Source: Sinorhizobium meliloti 4H41
Lineage (GTDB): Bacteria; Pseudomonadota; Alphaproteobacteria; Rhizobiales; Rhizobiaceae
DNA: 64,000 nt
Direction: 5' to 3'
Assembly: GCF_000375585.1 (NCBI RefSeq)
Contig: NZ_AQWP01000014.1
Span: 62,001 to 126,000 of the forward strand
Within the stretch, counting starts at the first letter, position 1; every line of letters starts with the position of its first letter. The notes beneath the pieces were generated by a model that saw nothing but the letters and a program-made list of their open reading frames with translations, was not told where the DNA came from and made no database searches. The position numbers were made by a program, and so were the translations under genes. Shown here piece after piece: positions 1-9,727 of the stretch.

Positions 1-680
1 CCGGCCTCCTGGATGTTGAAATGCCGCTTCTCGGCCCCGGCCCCGCTCTGGCCGTAGAGCGTCAGCTGATTGACCTCGCAGCCGAGCCCGACCATCAGCA
101 CGCCGCCGAAATTCGCGTGACGCGCATAGCCGGCGAGCGTCCGGTGCAGGTTCTTCATGCCGTCGCCCGTAGACGACATGCCGCATCCCTGGTCGTGGAC
201 GATCGGCACGAAACCGTCGATGCCTTCATATTTCGGCAGAATGCGCCTGTTCGCCTCGTCGGCGATCGCGCGACAGACCGTGGTGGAACAGTTCACGCTG
301 GCGACGATGCCGATATAGTTGCGCGTTGCGGCCCGGCCGTCCGCCCGTCGATAGCCGAGGAACGTGCGCGCTTTGTCCGCCTCGCTGGCAGCCTCCGGCG
401 GAACGGCGGCACCAATGGCGAGCCGACCCTGATCGAAGGCAAGGTTATGCGAATGAACGTGTTCGCCGGGCGCAATGGGAGACGTGGCGCGGCCGATCGC
501 CTGGCCGTATTTGACCACCGACTCACCGACGTCGATCCTGCGGATCGCGGCCTTGTGGCCCGGCTCGATGCGCGCGACCGCCGACACGCCGCCGGCCAGC
601 CGGTCGCCCGGCGCAATCGCAGCGGTGGCGACGACGACGTTATCGTCCGGCGAAAGAAGGATCGAAGACGGTGCGGGCAA
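1..680 (-). CDS. UxaA-family sugar-acid dehydratase (altronate/galactarate type), 3' end outside window
   Basis: The visible 226 residues show an N-terminal SAF-like domain (about residues 1-85), then the start of the UxaA domain with GYRRADGRAATRNYIGIVASVNCS, HDQGCGMSS and GLGCEVNQ. These Cys/His motifs are typical of Fe-dependent altronate (UxaA) and D-galactarate (GarD) dehydratases, normally about 500 residues, so roughly half is missing at the left edge. I chose the TTG at 680 because GGGAGGAG (694-687) sits 6 nt upstream; an in-frame ATG at 710 has no ribosome site. The gene diverges from the GntR regulator and lies near an HpcH-type aldolase and a semialdehyde dehydrogenase, which fits hexarate or hexonate breakdown. 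The substrate cannot be told from sequence. Confidence 0.85.
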   Translation of the reverse strand, partial: MPAPSSILLSPDDNVVVATAAIAPGDRLAGGVSAVARIEPGHKAAIRRIDVGESVVKYGQAIGRATSPIAPGEHVHSHNLAFDQGRLAIGAAVPPEAASEADKARTFLGYRRADGRAATRNYIGIVASVNCSTTVCRAIADEANRRILPKYEGIDGFVPIVHDQGCGMSSTGDGMKNLHRTLAGYARHANFGGVLMVGLGCEVNQLTLYGQSGAGAEKRHFNIQEA

Positions 681-724
681 ATCAAGCTCCTCCCGAACGG
701 TTCCCCACATGTGAAAACACTGGT

Positions 725-760
725 TCTGTCTTTTATCTACAATAGACAGATGTTCGTCAA
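725..760 (-). promoter_or_regulatory. Promoter of the UxaA-family gene overlapped by an inverted-repeat operator
   Basis: On the minus strand TTGACG (760-755) and GATAAA (737-732) are 17 bp apart, giving a plausible -35/-10 pair. A perfect 7-bp inverted repeat, TCTGTCT (725-731) and AGACAGA (744-750), with an inner TCTA-caa-TAGA, covers the -10 and spacer. A second inverted repeat, CAATGG (758-763) and CCATTG (775-780), lies between it and the regulator gene. The placement suggests repression by the adjacent GntR protein; binding itself is inference. Confidence 0.5.
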
Positions 761-847
761 TGGCTATTATGGGCCCATTGCGGCCGTCGCGGAACGGGAG
801 CCTCGACGTGCCGACACGAGAAACCCGAACCGGGCCGGATCCTCGCC

Positions 848-1726
848 ATGGCGAAGCAGAACACCGTTTTCAAGGATGCCTTCAACCGCTGCCTGGAGCT
901 GTTCGCGGAGACTTCCACGCTTCCCTCCGAACCGGAGCTCGGGCAGGCGCTCGGCGTCAGCCGCACGACCGTGCGCGCCATCCTGACGCGCTGCGAGGAA
1001 CTGAGCCTCATCGCCTGGGACAAGCGCAGCAAGACGGTGTTGAGACGACCTGAGCCCTCGGACTACTTCCCGACCGCGGAGACTGATTCGCTTGCCGAAA
1101 GGATCGAGCGGAGCTTCATGCGCCGGATTCTCGCTGGCGGCGCCGAGCCCGGCATGCAGATCAACGAGCTCGAGCTTGCCCGCGAGATCGGTGCCGGAAC
1201 GACCAGCGTGCGCGAATTCCTGATCCGCTTCAGCCGTTTCGGGCTAATCGAAAAACGGCCGAACAGCCATTGGGTCCTCAAGGGGTTCACGCGCGAGTTC
1301 GCACTCGAACTGACGGAAGTGAGGGAGATGTTCGAGCTGCGCTCGGCCGCTCGCTTCGTCTCCCTTCCCGATCAGGACCCGGCCTGGGAGGAACTGAAGA
1401 AGATCGAGGCGGTGCATCGGGAAATTCTCGCCGACATCGACAGGCGCTACAGCGAATTTTCCGAACTCGACGAGCGCCTCCACCTGCTGGTGCACAAATC
1501 GTCGAGCAACCGCTTCATCATCGACTTCTACGATGTCATCGCCATCGTCTTTCACTATCACTACCAGTGGAACAAGGCGAATGCGCGGGAGCGCAACGCC
1601 CGGGCGCTGGAGGAGCATCTCGACTATATCGCCGCGCTGCAATCGCGCGATCCCACGCTCGCCGAACAGGCCTGCCGGCGACACCTGAAATCGGCGCGGG
1701 AGACGCTGCTCCAGTCGATTCCGTAG
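848..1726 (+). CDS. GntR-family regulator with two winged-helix domains and an FCD domain
   Basis: This 292-residue protein has two GntR-type winged-helix segments. The first, at about residues 10-70, contains LPSEPELGQALGVSRTTVRAI. The second, at about 80-150, contains LELAREIGAGTTSVREFL followed by LIEKR. A helical FCD effector domain follows (about 155-290) with the expected spaced acidic and His residues (DERLHLLVH, EEHLDYIAAL, CRRHLKSA). Usual FCD regulators are 220-250 residues with one winged helix, so the extra N-terminal domain is unusual. It diverges from the UxaA-family gene and probably controls it; the ligand is likely a sugar acid. The ATG at 848 has no clear Shine-Dalgarno sequence. 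Confidence 0.88.
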   Translation: MAKQNTVFKDAFNRCLELFAETSTLPSEPELGQALGVSRTTVRAILTRCEELSLIAWDKRSKTVLRRPEPSDYFPTAETDSLAERIERSFMRRILAGGAEPGMQINELELAREIGAGTTSVREFLIRFSRFGLIEKRPNSHWVLKGFTREFALELTEVREMFELRSAARFVSLPDQDPAWEELKKIEAVHREILADIDRRYSEFSELDERLHLLVHKSSSNRFIIDFYDVIAIVFHYHYQWNKANARERNARALEEHLDYIAALQSRDPTLAEQACRRHLKSARETLLQSIP

Positions 1727-1784
1727 GTCACGATGACTGGAGCATTTCCATGAAATGTGTGTGTTCGCCGCTTGATCGCCTCAC

Positions 1785-1832
1785 CCCTGTGACGAGCACG
1801 ATGAGGAGAGGAGGGATGGCAGTCCTCCGAAA
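1785..1832. repeat. Degenerate copy of a dispersed hairpin repeat
   Basis: The segment around CCCCTGTGACGAGCAC, followed by GATGAGGAG, matches the repeat at 42205-42245 (CCCTGTGACGAGCACAGGG, then ATGAGGATGAGGAG) but has lost part of one stem arm. It sits between the convergent GntR-regulator and aldolase genes, where it could act as a weak terminator. Confidence 0.5.
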
Positions 1833-1840
1833 ACTTTCGA

Positions 1841-2641
1841 TCAATAGCCGGATTCCGTCCGTATCGGTTCGCTCTCTCCAAGAAATTCCCGGCGCAGCCG
1901 CTCCGTTGCGCTGACGAGCAAGGTGACGTCGGTGCCGATCGCCATGAAATCGGCACCGAGCTCGCGATAGTCGCGCGCCTGGGCGGGATCGAGGGTCATG
2001 ATCCCGCGTGCCTTGCCGGCTCGCTCGATCCGCGCGAAGGCCTCGATTATGGCTGTCCGCACCTCCGGATGACCCGGATTGCCGAGGTGCCCCATGTCCG
2101 CGGCAAGATCCGCCGGACCGACGAACAGACCGTCGACGCCGTCCAGCGCAGCGATGGCGTCGATCGCCTCGAGCCCTGCCCGGCTCTCGATTTGCAGCAG
2201 CAGACAGATCTCGTCGTTGGCGTTTTCGAGGTAGTCGCCGATGCGGCTGAAGTTCGTTGCCCGGCCGAGAGCGGCACCGACACCGCGCACGCCATGCGGC
2301 GGATAACGCACGGCGCGCACGAGCTGCCGCGCCTGCTCGACATTATCGACCATCGGGATCAACAGCGTCTGCACGCCGGCATCGAGGATCTGCTTGATCA
2401 TGACCGCGTCGCCCACCGGCAGGCGGACGATCGGATGACTGCCTCCGCCGGCGACGGCGCGATACTGCGCCGCCAGCATGGGAATATCGTTCGGCGCATG
2501 CTCGCCATCGATCAGCAGCCAGTCATAACCGCTGCCGGCCACCACTTCCGCCGCATAGGGACTGGCGAGCGCCACCCAGAGACCGAGCTGAAAGCGGTTT
2601 TCGCGGATCGCCGCTTTGAAGGTGTTGTTCGGGGCGGGCAT
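1841..2641 (-). CDS. HpcH/HpaI-family class II aldolase
   Basis: A 266-residue TIM-barrel aldolase of the HpcH/HpaI/GarL group, metal-dependent enzymes that cleave 2-keto-4-hydroxy acids to pyruvate and an aldehyde. Seen are LLIDGEHAPND near residue 45, the metal-ligand segment LQIESRAGLEAIDAI and GLFVGPADLAADMG. I start at the ATG at 2641 (MPAPNN), 6 nt after AGGAGAG; the longer reading from 2680 has no such site. With the UxaA-type dehydratase it could form a galactarate/glucarate-like route (dehydration, then aldol cleavage), but 4-hydroxy-2-oxoheptanedioate aldolase is equally possible. It follows gabD on the same strand after a strong terminator, so it is probably transcribed separately. 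Confidence 0.88.
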   Translation of the reverse strand: MPAPNNTFKAAIRENRFQLGLWVALASPYAAEVVAGSGYDWLLIDGEHAPNDIPMLAAQYRAVAGGGSHPIVRLPVGDAVMIKQILDAGVQTLLIPMVDNVEQARQLVRAVRYPPHGVRGVGAALGRATNFSRIGDYLENANDEICLLLQIESRAGLEAIDAIAALDGVDGLFVGPADLAADMGHLGNPGHPEVRTAIIEAFARIERAGKARGIMTLDPAQARDYRELGADFMAIGTDVTLLVSATERLRREFLGESEPIRTESGY

Positions 2642-2723
2642 CGATTGCTCTCCTTCTGCGTCCGAGTGTGTCTGCCGCAATCTGCCGGCGGCGACCGAGT
2701 GCTTCCCAGCCTCTTACCGGCAA

Positions 2724-2756
2724 AAGAAAAAACCGGCCAGAACTTTCCGGCCGGTT
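2724..2756 (-). terminator. Rho-independent terminator after gabD
   Basis: An inverted repeat, AACCGGCC (2731-2738) and GGCCGGTT (2749-2756), is followed in the minus direction by a T-rich run (the A-rich run 2724-2730 on the plus strand). It lies 19 bp beyond the gabD stop. Confidence 0.85.
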
Positions 2757-2774
2757 CTTCGAGAGAGCGCCGCC

Positions 2775-4229
2775 TCAGGCGATGCCGCCGAGGCAGACAT
2801 ATTTGATCTCCATGAATTCCTCGATGCCGTATTTCGAGCCCTCGCGGCCGAGGCCCGAGAGTTTGACGCCACCAAAGGGTGCCTCCGCCGTGGAGATCAG
2901 GCCGGTATTGACACCGACCATGCCATATTCCAGCGCTTCCGCCACGCGGAAGACGCGGGCGAGGTCCTTGGCATAGAAATAGGAGGCAAGGCCGAATTCG
3001 GTGTCGTTCGCCTGTGCGATCACATCCGACTCGTCCTTGAAGCGGAAGAGCGGCGCCACCGGGCCGAATGTCTCTTCCCGCGCGACCGCCATCGACTGGG
3101 TCACGTCGGCCAGCACCGTCGCTTCGTAGAAGGTGCCGCCGAGCGAATGGCGACGGCCGCCCTGCACCACGCGCGCGCCTTTCGCAAGCGCATCCGCCAC
3201 GTGCTCCTCGACCTTCTTCAGCGCCGGCTGGTCGATCAGCGGTCCGAGGATGACGCCGTCCTCCATCCCGTTGCCCGTCTTGAGCTTGGCGACGGCCTGG
3301 GCGAGTTTCTCCGAAAACGCCTCGTAGACGCCGTCCTGCACATAGATGCGGTTGGCGCAGACGCAGGTCTGGCCATTGTTGCGGAACTTGGCGATCAGCG
3401 CGCCTTCGACCGCCGCATCGAGATCGGCATCATCGAAAACGATGAACGGGGCGTTGCCGCCGAGTTCCAGGCCAAGCTTCTTGATCGTGGCCGCGCTCTG
3501 GCGATAGAGCTCCGCGCCGACCTCGGTCGAGCCGGTAAAGGTAAGCTTGCGGACGGTCGGGTTCGAAGTCATCTCGGCGCCGATCTCGCGCGCTGAGCCG
3601 GTGATGACGCTGAAGAGGCCTTTCGGCATGCCCGCGCGCTCGGCGAGCACGGCGATGGCGATCGCCGAAAACGGCGTCTGCGCGGCCGGCTTCAAGACCA
3701 TGGCGCAACCGGCGGCAAAGGCCGGCCCGGCCTTGCGGGTGATCATCGCGTTCGGGAAGTTCCACGGCGTGATCGCGGCGACGACGCCGATCGGCTGCTT
3801 CATCACCAGAATGCGCTTGTCCTTCTGATGGCCGGGGACCAGGTCGCCATAGACACGCCGCGCCTCTTCCGCGAACCATTCGATGAAGCTCGCTCCGTAG
3901 ACGATCTCGCCGGTCGCCTCCGCGAGCGGCTTGCCCTGCTCCATCGTCAGAATCCGGCCGAGATCGTCCTTGTTTTCGATCATCAGCTCGAACCAGCGGC
4001 GCAGCACCGCCGAGCGCTCCTTGGCGGTCCGCGCCGCCCATTCCTTCTGCACCCGCGCCGCGGCCTCGATCGCCGTTCTGGTCTCGGCGGCGCCGAGCTT
4101 CGGAACGCGGCCGATGATTTCGCCGGTCGCCGGATTGTTCACCTCGATCGCATTCTTGGGGTCGGCTTCGATCCAGGTATCGCCCACGAGAGCAGCCTGG
4201 CGAAACAGCGACGGGTCTTTCAGATTCAT
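2775..4229 (-). CDS. gabD: NAD(P)-dependent succinate-semialdehyde dehydrogenase family protein
   Basis: A 484-residue aldehyde dehydrogenase, close to GabD length. It has the substrate/NAD motif TPWNFP, the catalytic Glu in ELGGNAPFIVFDDADLD and the catalytic Cys in NNGQTCVCANR. GabD oxidises succinate semialdehyde to succinate in GABA and related catabolism; in a sugar-acid context a 2,5-dioxovalerate dehydrogenase role is also possible. The start is the ATG at 4229 (MNLKDPS), preceded by GAGGAAGGA at good spacing; the longer frame to 4289 would begin inside the promoter. Its own promoter and terminator make it a single-gene unit. Confidence 0.88.
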   Translation of the reverse strand: MNLKDPSLFRQAALVGDTWIEADPKNAIEVNNPATGEIIGRVPKLGAAETRTAIEAAARVQKEWAARTAKERSAVLRRWFELMIENKDDLGRILTMEQGKPLAEATGEIVYGASFIEWFAEEARRVYGDLVPGHQKDKRILVMKQPIGVVAAITPWNFPNAMITRKAGPAFAAGCAMVLKPAAQTPFSAIAIAVLAERAGMPKGLFSVITGSAREIGAEMTSNPTVRKLTFTGSTEVGAELYRQSAATIKKLGLELGGNAPFIVFDDADLDAAVEGALIAKFRNNGQTCVCANRIYVQDGVYEAFSEKLAQAVAKLKTGNGMEDGVILGPLIDQPALKKVEEHVADALAKGARVVQGGRRHSLGGTFYEATVLADVTQSMAVAREETFGPVAPLFRFKDESDVIAQANDTEFGLASYFYAKDLARVFRVAEALEYGMVGVNTGLISTAEAPFGGVKLSGLGREGSKYGIEEFMEIKYVCLGGIA

Positions 4230-4260
4230 GTCGAGTCCTTCCTCAAAAAATCTACAGAAC

Positions 4261-4289
4261 TTATACAACTTTTTTCGCCGGTTCGACAA
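4261..4289 (-). promoter_or_regulatory. Candidate gabD promoter
   Basis: Minus-strand TTGTCG (4289-4284) and GTATAA (4266-4261) are separated by 17 bp and lie about 30 bp upstream of the gabD start. The match to an alphaproteobacterial sigma-70 promoter is moderate. Confidence 0.45.
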
Positions 4290-4394
4290 TCACATGATTG
4301 CGGTTTACGGATCCTCCGCGCCTACTGAGCTGACGCGCAGGAATGGCGATGCGTCGGACGGGTGCGTATCTGCAAGAAATAAGGATGTTCGTTC

Positions 4395-4991
4395 GTGACA
4401 GAAATCAACCATAGAAGAGCCGATCACCCCATCCACTCGATCTTTCTGGAGCGCTGGTCGCCGCGCGCCTTCACCGGCGAGGAGATCGGGGAAAAGGATC
4501 TGCTCGCCCTCTTCGAAGCCGCTCGCTGGGCGCCCTCGGCCAGCAATCTACAGCACTGGCGCTTCGTCTACGCCCGCCACGGCACCGAGCATTTCGCTCG
4601 CCTGCTGTCGACGCTCGACGAAGGCAATCAGCGCTGGGCGAAAAACGCCTCTGCCCTGGTGATCATCCTTTCGAAGACCCACAGGGTCACATCGACCGGC
4701 GAGCTGAGGCCGGCCTATACGCACGCCTTCGACACGGGGGCGTCCTGGTTCGCGCTCGCGCTGCAGGCGCAGCTCGCCGGATGGCATGCCCATGCGATGG
4801 CGGGGGTCGACAGGGAGAAGGCCATGCAGGTGCTCGGTGTTCCGGAGCACTACCGGGTCGAGGCAGCCGTCGCGATCGGCAGGATTGCAGATCCTTCCAC
4901 CCTGCCGGACGATCTGCGGGAACGCGAAAAACCAAGCCAGCGCAAGCCCGTCAGCGAATTCGTCTTCGAAGGACGTTTCACGGGCGAATGA
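4395..4991 (+). CDS. Nitroreductase family protein
   Basis: A 198-residue FMN-dependent nitroreductase-fold protein. FLERWSPRAFTGEEI near the N-terminus and RWAPSASNLQHWRFVYA (about 46-62) form the usual FMN-binding start of the family; the C-terminal part carries AVAIGRI. Substrates of this family (nitroaromatics, quinones, flavins) cannot be deduced. It starts with GTG at 4395, with AAGGA about 9 nt upstream. It runs toward gyrB, and a strong hairpin separates the two convergent genes. Confidence 0.85.
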   Translation: MTEINHRRADHPIHSIFLERWSPRAFTGEEIGEKDLLALFEAARWAPSASNLQHWRFVYARHGTEHFARLLSTLDEGNQRWAKNASALVIILSKTHRVTSTGELRPAYTHAFDTGASWFALALQAQLAGWHAHAMAGVDREKAMQVLGVPEHYRVEAAVAIGRIADPSTLPDDLREREKPSQRKPVSEFVFEGRFTGE

Positions 4992-5016
4992 TACGCGAGC
5001 GATCGAGCTTCCGTAA

Positions 5017-5052
5017 GACGAGAGCAGGGCGGAGGACCGCCCTGCTCTCGTC
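5017..5052. terminator. Strong hairpin between convergent nitroreductase and gyrB genes
   Basis: A perfect 16-bp stem (5017-5032 with 5037-5052) closes a 4-nt AGGA loop. Neither side has a T-run, so it is either a factor-assisted terminator or a 3'-end stabilising hairpin for both transcripts. Confidence 0.7.
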
Positions 5053-5088
5053 GGAACCATATCAAAGTGCCGCGGCTATATTTGCGCG

Positions 5089-7530
<2,442 letters not shown>

Positions 7531-7558
7531 TCAGATCTTTCCAGGTTTTCGGACGTCG

Positions 7559-7625
7559 CGATTCATTGCGAATCACAGCGCGAGATGCCTCGCGGACTAT
7601 AGAAAATTTGTCCAATTGTTCCAAA
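7559..7625 (-). promoter_or_regulatory. gyrB promoter and structured 5' leader
   Basis: Minus-strand TTTGGA (7625-7620) and CTATAG (7602-7597) are 17 bp apart. Between the predicted start point and the gyrB ATG are two perfect hairpins: CGCGAG-atgc-CTCGCG (7579-7594) and GATTC-attgc-GAATC (7559-7573). Whether these affect translation or mRNA stability is unknown. Confidence 0.5.
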
Positions 7626-7658
7626 TCCCGACGCGAAGATCGCGGCCGGGATGGGCTT

Positions 7659-8036
7659 TCATCCCCTGTCCTTATCAGGAAATGTGGCTTTTTCCAAAAC
7701 ATCTTCCAGTGCCCGAATCGTCTCCGCCGACAGTCCGCGAATCTCCATGCTCAAACGGTTGGCGAAGGCAGTGTGACCGGGCGGAAGGCCGGACGTGTCG
7801 AGCACGACTTTCGGATCTGAAAGATGTGCTATCCGGAAGAGTTCGTCGGCCTCGTCCCAGATCACGTTGAAATAGCCGGCAACGCGCTGGAGAAAGTCGA
7901 AGCTCGGCGCTCCCCGCTTGCCGTGTTCGAGAGCCGAGAGGTAGGCGGGCGAAACCCCTATTGCAGCCGCCATCTCTTTCTGAGACACGCCCTTGCGCCG
8001 GCGAAGTTCGCGCACTGCCTCGCCGAAGGGAGTCAT
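7659..8036 (-). CDS. XRE-family helix-turn-helix transcriptional regulator
   Basis: A 125-residue protein with a Cro/C1-type HTH in its first 65 residues: FGEAVRELRRRKGVSQKEMAAAIGVSPAYLSALEHGKRGAPSF in essence. The rest is helical with no recognised domain. Its start codon overlaps the end of the Smr-domain gene by 4 bp (ATGA), so the two are translationally coupled. It is the last gene of the Tim44-mltA-smr-xre run, upstream of the gyrB promoter. Targets are unknown. Confidence 0.85.
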   Translation of the reverse strand: MTPFGEAVRELRRRKGVSQKEMAAAIGVSPAYLSALEHGKRGAPSFDFLQRVAGYFNVIWDEADELFRIAHLSDPKVVLDTSGLPPGHTAFANRLSMEIRGLSAETIRALEDVLEKATFPDKDRG

Positions 8037-8599
8037 GATGCGCCCCCCTTCGCCCGCGCCAGCCGCACATAGAGCGCGCCTTCGCCGCCGTGATTGCGGG
8101 CTGCCGGTTCGTAGGACGATATCAAGGGCCGGAACTCGGGAAGCGAGAACCAGAGCGGCACGGCTCGCTTCAGGGCGCCGTCGCTGCCGAGCGACGTCCC
8201 CTTGCCGGTGATGACGAGGACATGCCTCAAGCCGCGGTCGCGCGCCCTCAGGAGAAACTGCAGCAGCAGTCCGTGCGCCTCGCTCTGGATCATGCCGTGC
8301 AGGTCGATCCTCGCCTCGAGCGTCAGCCTGCCCTTCGCCAGTTTGCGTTTGACCGGCCGCTCCAGCGGATGATGAGGGGGGTGTTCTGCCTTGTCGCGGC
8401 TGAGTGAAAAGCCTTTGCCGGCCTTTTCGGGCGCGCTCGAGGGAGGCGTCGCCTCCGGGCCGGGTACAGCCTTGATTTCCGCGGTCCCGCCCAGCAGCTC
8501 CTCGAGAGCGTCCAACCGCCCGGGCATGGGCCGCGCCGAACGCGCGACCTTCCCCCAGAGAATGCGGTCCTCGGTGGAAAGCTTCCTGTCCTTAGCCAT
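8033..8599 (-). CDS. Smr/MutS2-domain protein
   Basis: A 188-residue protein with a low-complexity, charged N-terminal half and a C-terminal Smr domain (about 95-185). It shows the signature RIDLHGM and, after a spacer, VLVITGKG. Smr domains are nuclease-like folds acting on branched DNA or stalled-ribosome mRNA; stand-alone bacterial versions are mostly uncharacterised. It overlaps mltA upstream by 8 bp and the XRE gene downstream by 4 bp, so it belongs to one operon. Confidence 0.87.
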   Translation of the reverse strand: MAKDRKLSTEDRILWGKVARSARPMPGRLDALEELLGGTAEIKAVPGPEATPPSSAPEKAGKGFSLSRDKAEHPPHHPLERPVKRKLAKGRLTLEARIDLHGMIQSEAHGLLLQFLLRARDRGLRHVLVITGKGTSLGSDGALKRAVPLWFSLPEFRPLISSYEPAARNHGGEGALYVRLARAKGGAS

Positions 8600-9710
8600 G
8601 GCTGGACTGCGGGAGATATCGGACCGCGGCCGCGCGAGGCACGAAAATGAAGAAGTCTGCGTCGTTGCGCACCGAACCCGCGAGTTTCCCCGCCCGGTCG
8701 CCGGAGCCCGTGAAGATATCGCCGCGCGCCGGGCCGACGATGGCCGAACCGGTGTCCAGCGCGAGCATCAGGCGCCCGAAGGGATGTCCGCCGTCGAGAT
8801 GGAGCAGGGTTTCGCTCGCGACGTAGAAAGGAACGCCGAATGTGTGGATGAGGCGGTCGACAGCAAGCGAGCGTCCCGGCTCCAGCGGCACCTTGGCAGC
8901 CGCCACGGGGCCGAGCCCCTCTTCCTCGACCGGCGCCTCGCGGAAAAAGATGAAGGACCGGTTGTGCCACAGAACCTCGTCCGCCTTGTCGGCATGGGCC
9001 GCCAGCCAGTCGCGAATGCTCGCCATCGACACGGTGGCGGCGTCGATCTCGCCGCGATCGATCAACAGCTTCCCGACGGCGGAAAAGCGATGCCCGGTTT
9101 TGGCGGCATAGGTGATGCGGCGGCGGGATCCGTCCGGATAGATCAGCCGCGCGGCGCCCTGCACATGGACGAAGAACACGTCGACCTTGTCGCGGGCATA
9201 GGCGATTTCCAGACCGCGGCCGGCGAGAAATCCTTCTTCGATCGCGCGGCGGTCCGGATATTCCTCGATCCTGCCGTCGCGACAGCGGCCGAAGGCGAAA
9301 TATGGGTCCATTCCTGCCGGCCGGTTTATGTCGTCGACCTCGACGAGGTCCGAGGGACGCCGGTAGAAGGGAAATCGGAACTCCGCATCCGGCTCAGTCC
9401 GTACCTCGACCTCGGGTTCGTAGAAAGCGGTGACGAAGCCGGTCCTTTTCTCTTCCGGGCGGATTCGGAAGGGAACGAACTGCGCCTCGAAAAATCCGCG
9501 TGCGGCGGCCGCATCGGAGAAATCGCTGCCTGCCGCGTCGAAGGCGGGCAGGAGGTCGGCGACCGAAATACCGAGCGAGCCGGTCTTGTACGGCTTCACC
9601 TGCGTTACATGCCGGTGACAGCGCCGAAGCGAAGCGATCACCGGCGCCGGGTCGTCCGCAGACCAGCCGGGCAGCTCCGAATAGGAGACCGGCTCGAGAT
9701 GAAAAGTCAT
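8592..9710 (-). CDS. mltA: Membrane-bound lytic murein transglycosylase A family protein
   Basis: A 372-residue MltA-family protein. It shows the MltA barrel segment (GFVTAFYEPEVEVR, about 105-120) and the C-terminal 3D domain with its Asp triad (TGSAIVGPARGDIFTGSG). The enzyme cleaves the MurNAc-GlcNAc bond to 1,6-anhydro products. I start at the ATG at 9710 (MTFHLEP); the longer frame to 9800 would run into the Tim44-like gene. No signal peptide or lipobox is visible at this start, unlike E. coli MltA, so localisation is open. It follows the Tim44-like gene by 17 bp. Confidence 0.88.
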   Translation of the reverse strand: MTFHLEPVSYSELPGWSADDPAPVIASLRRCHRHVTQVKPYKTGSLGISVADLLPAFDAAGSDFSDAAAARGFFEAQFVPFRIRPEEKRTGFVTAFYEPEVEVRTEPDAEFRFPFYRRPSDLVEVDDINRPAGMDPYFAFGRCRDGRIEEYPDRRAIEEGFLAGRGLEIAYARDKVDVFFVHVQGAARLIYPDGSRRRITYAAKTGHRFSAVGKLLIDRGEIDAATVSMASIRDWLAAHADKADEVLWHNRSFIFFREAPVEEEGLGPVAAAKVPLEPGRSLAVDRLIHTFGVPFYVASETLLHLDGGHPFGRLMLALDTGSAIVGPARGDIFTGSGDRAGKLAGSVRNDADFFIFVPRAAAVRYLPQSSHG

Positions 9711-9727
9711 GGCCGCCCGCTTCCCGG

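Noticed and set aside
293-685. 130-codon minus-strand frame starting MICPHRL
   Set aside because: It is an Arg-rich shadow of the UxaA-family gene in another frame; the true frame carries the family motifs.
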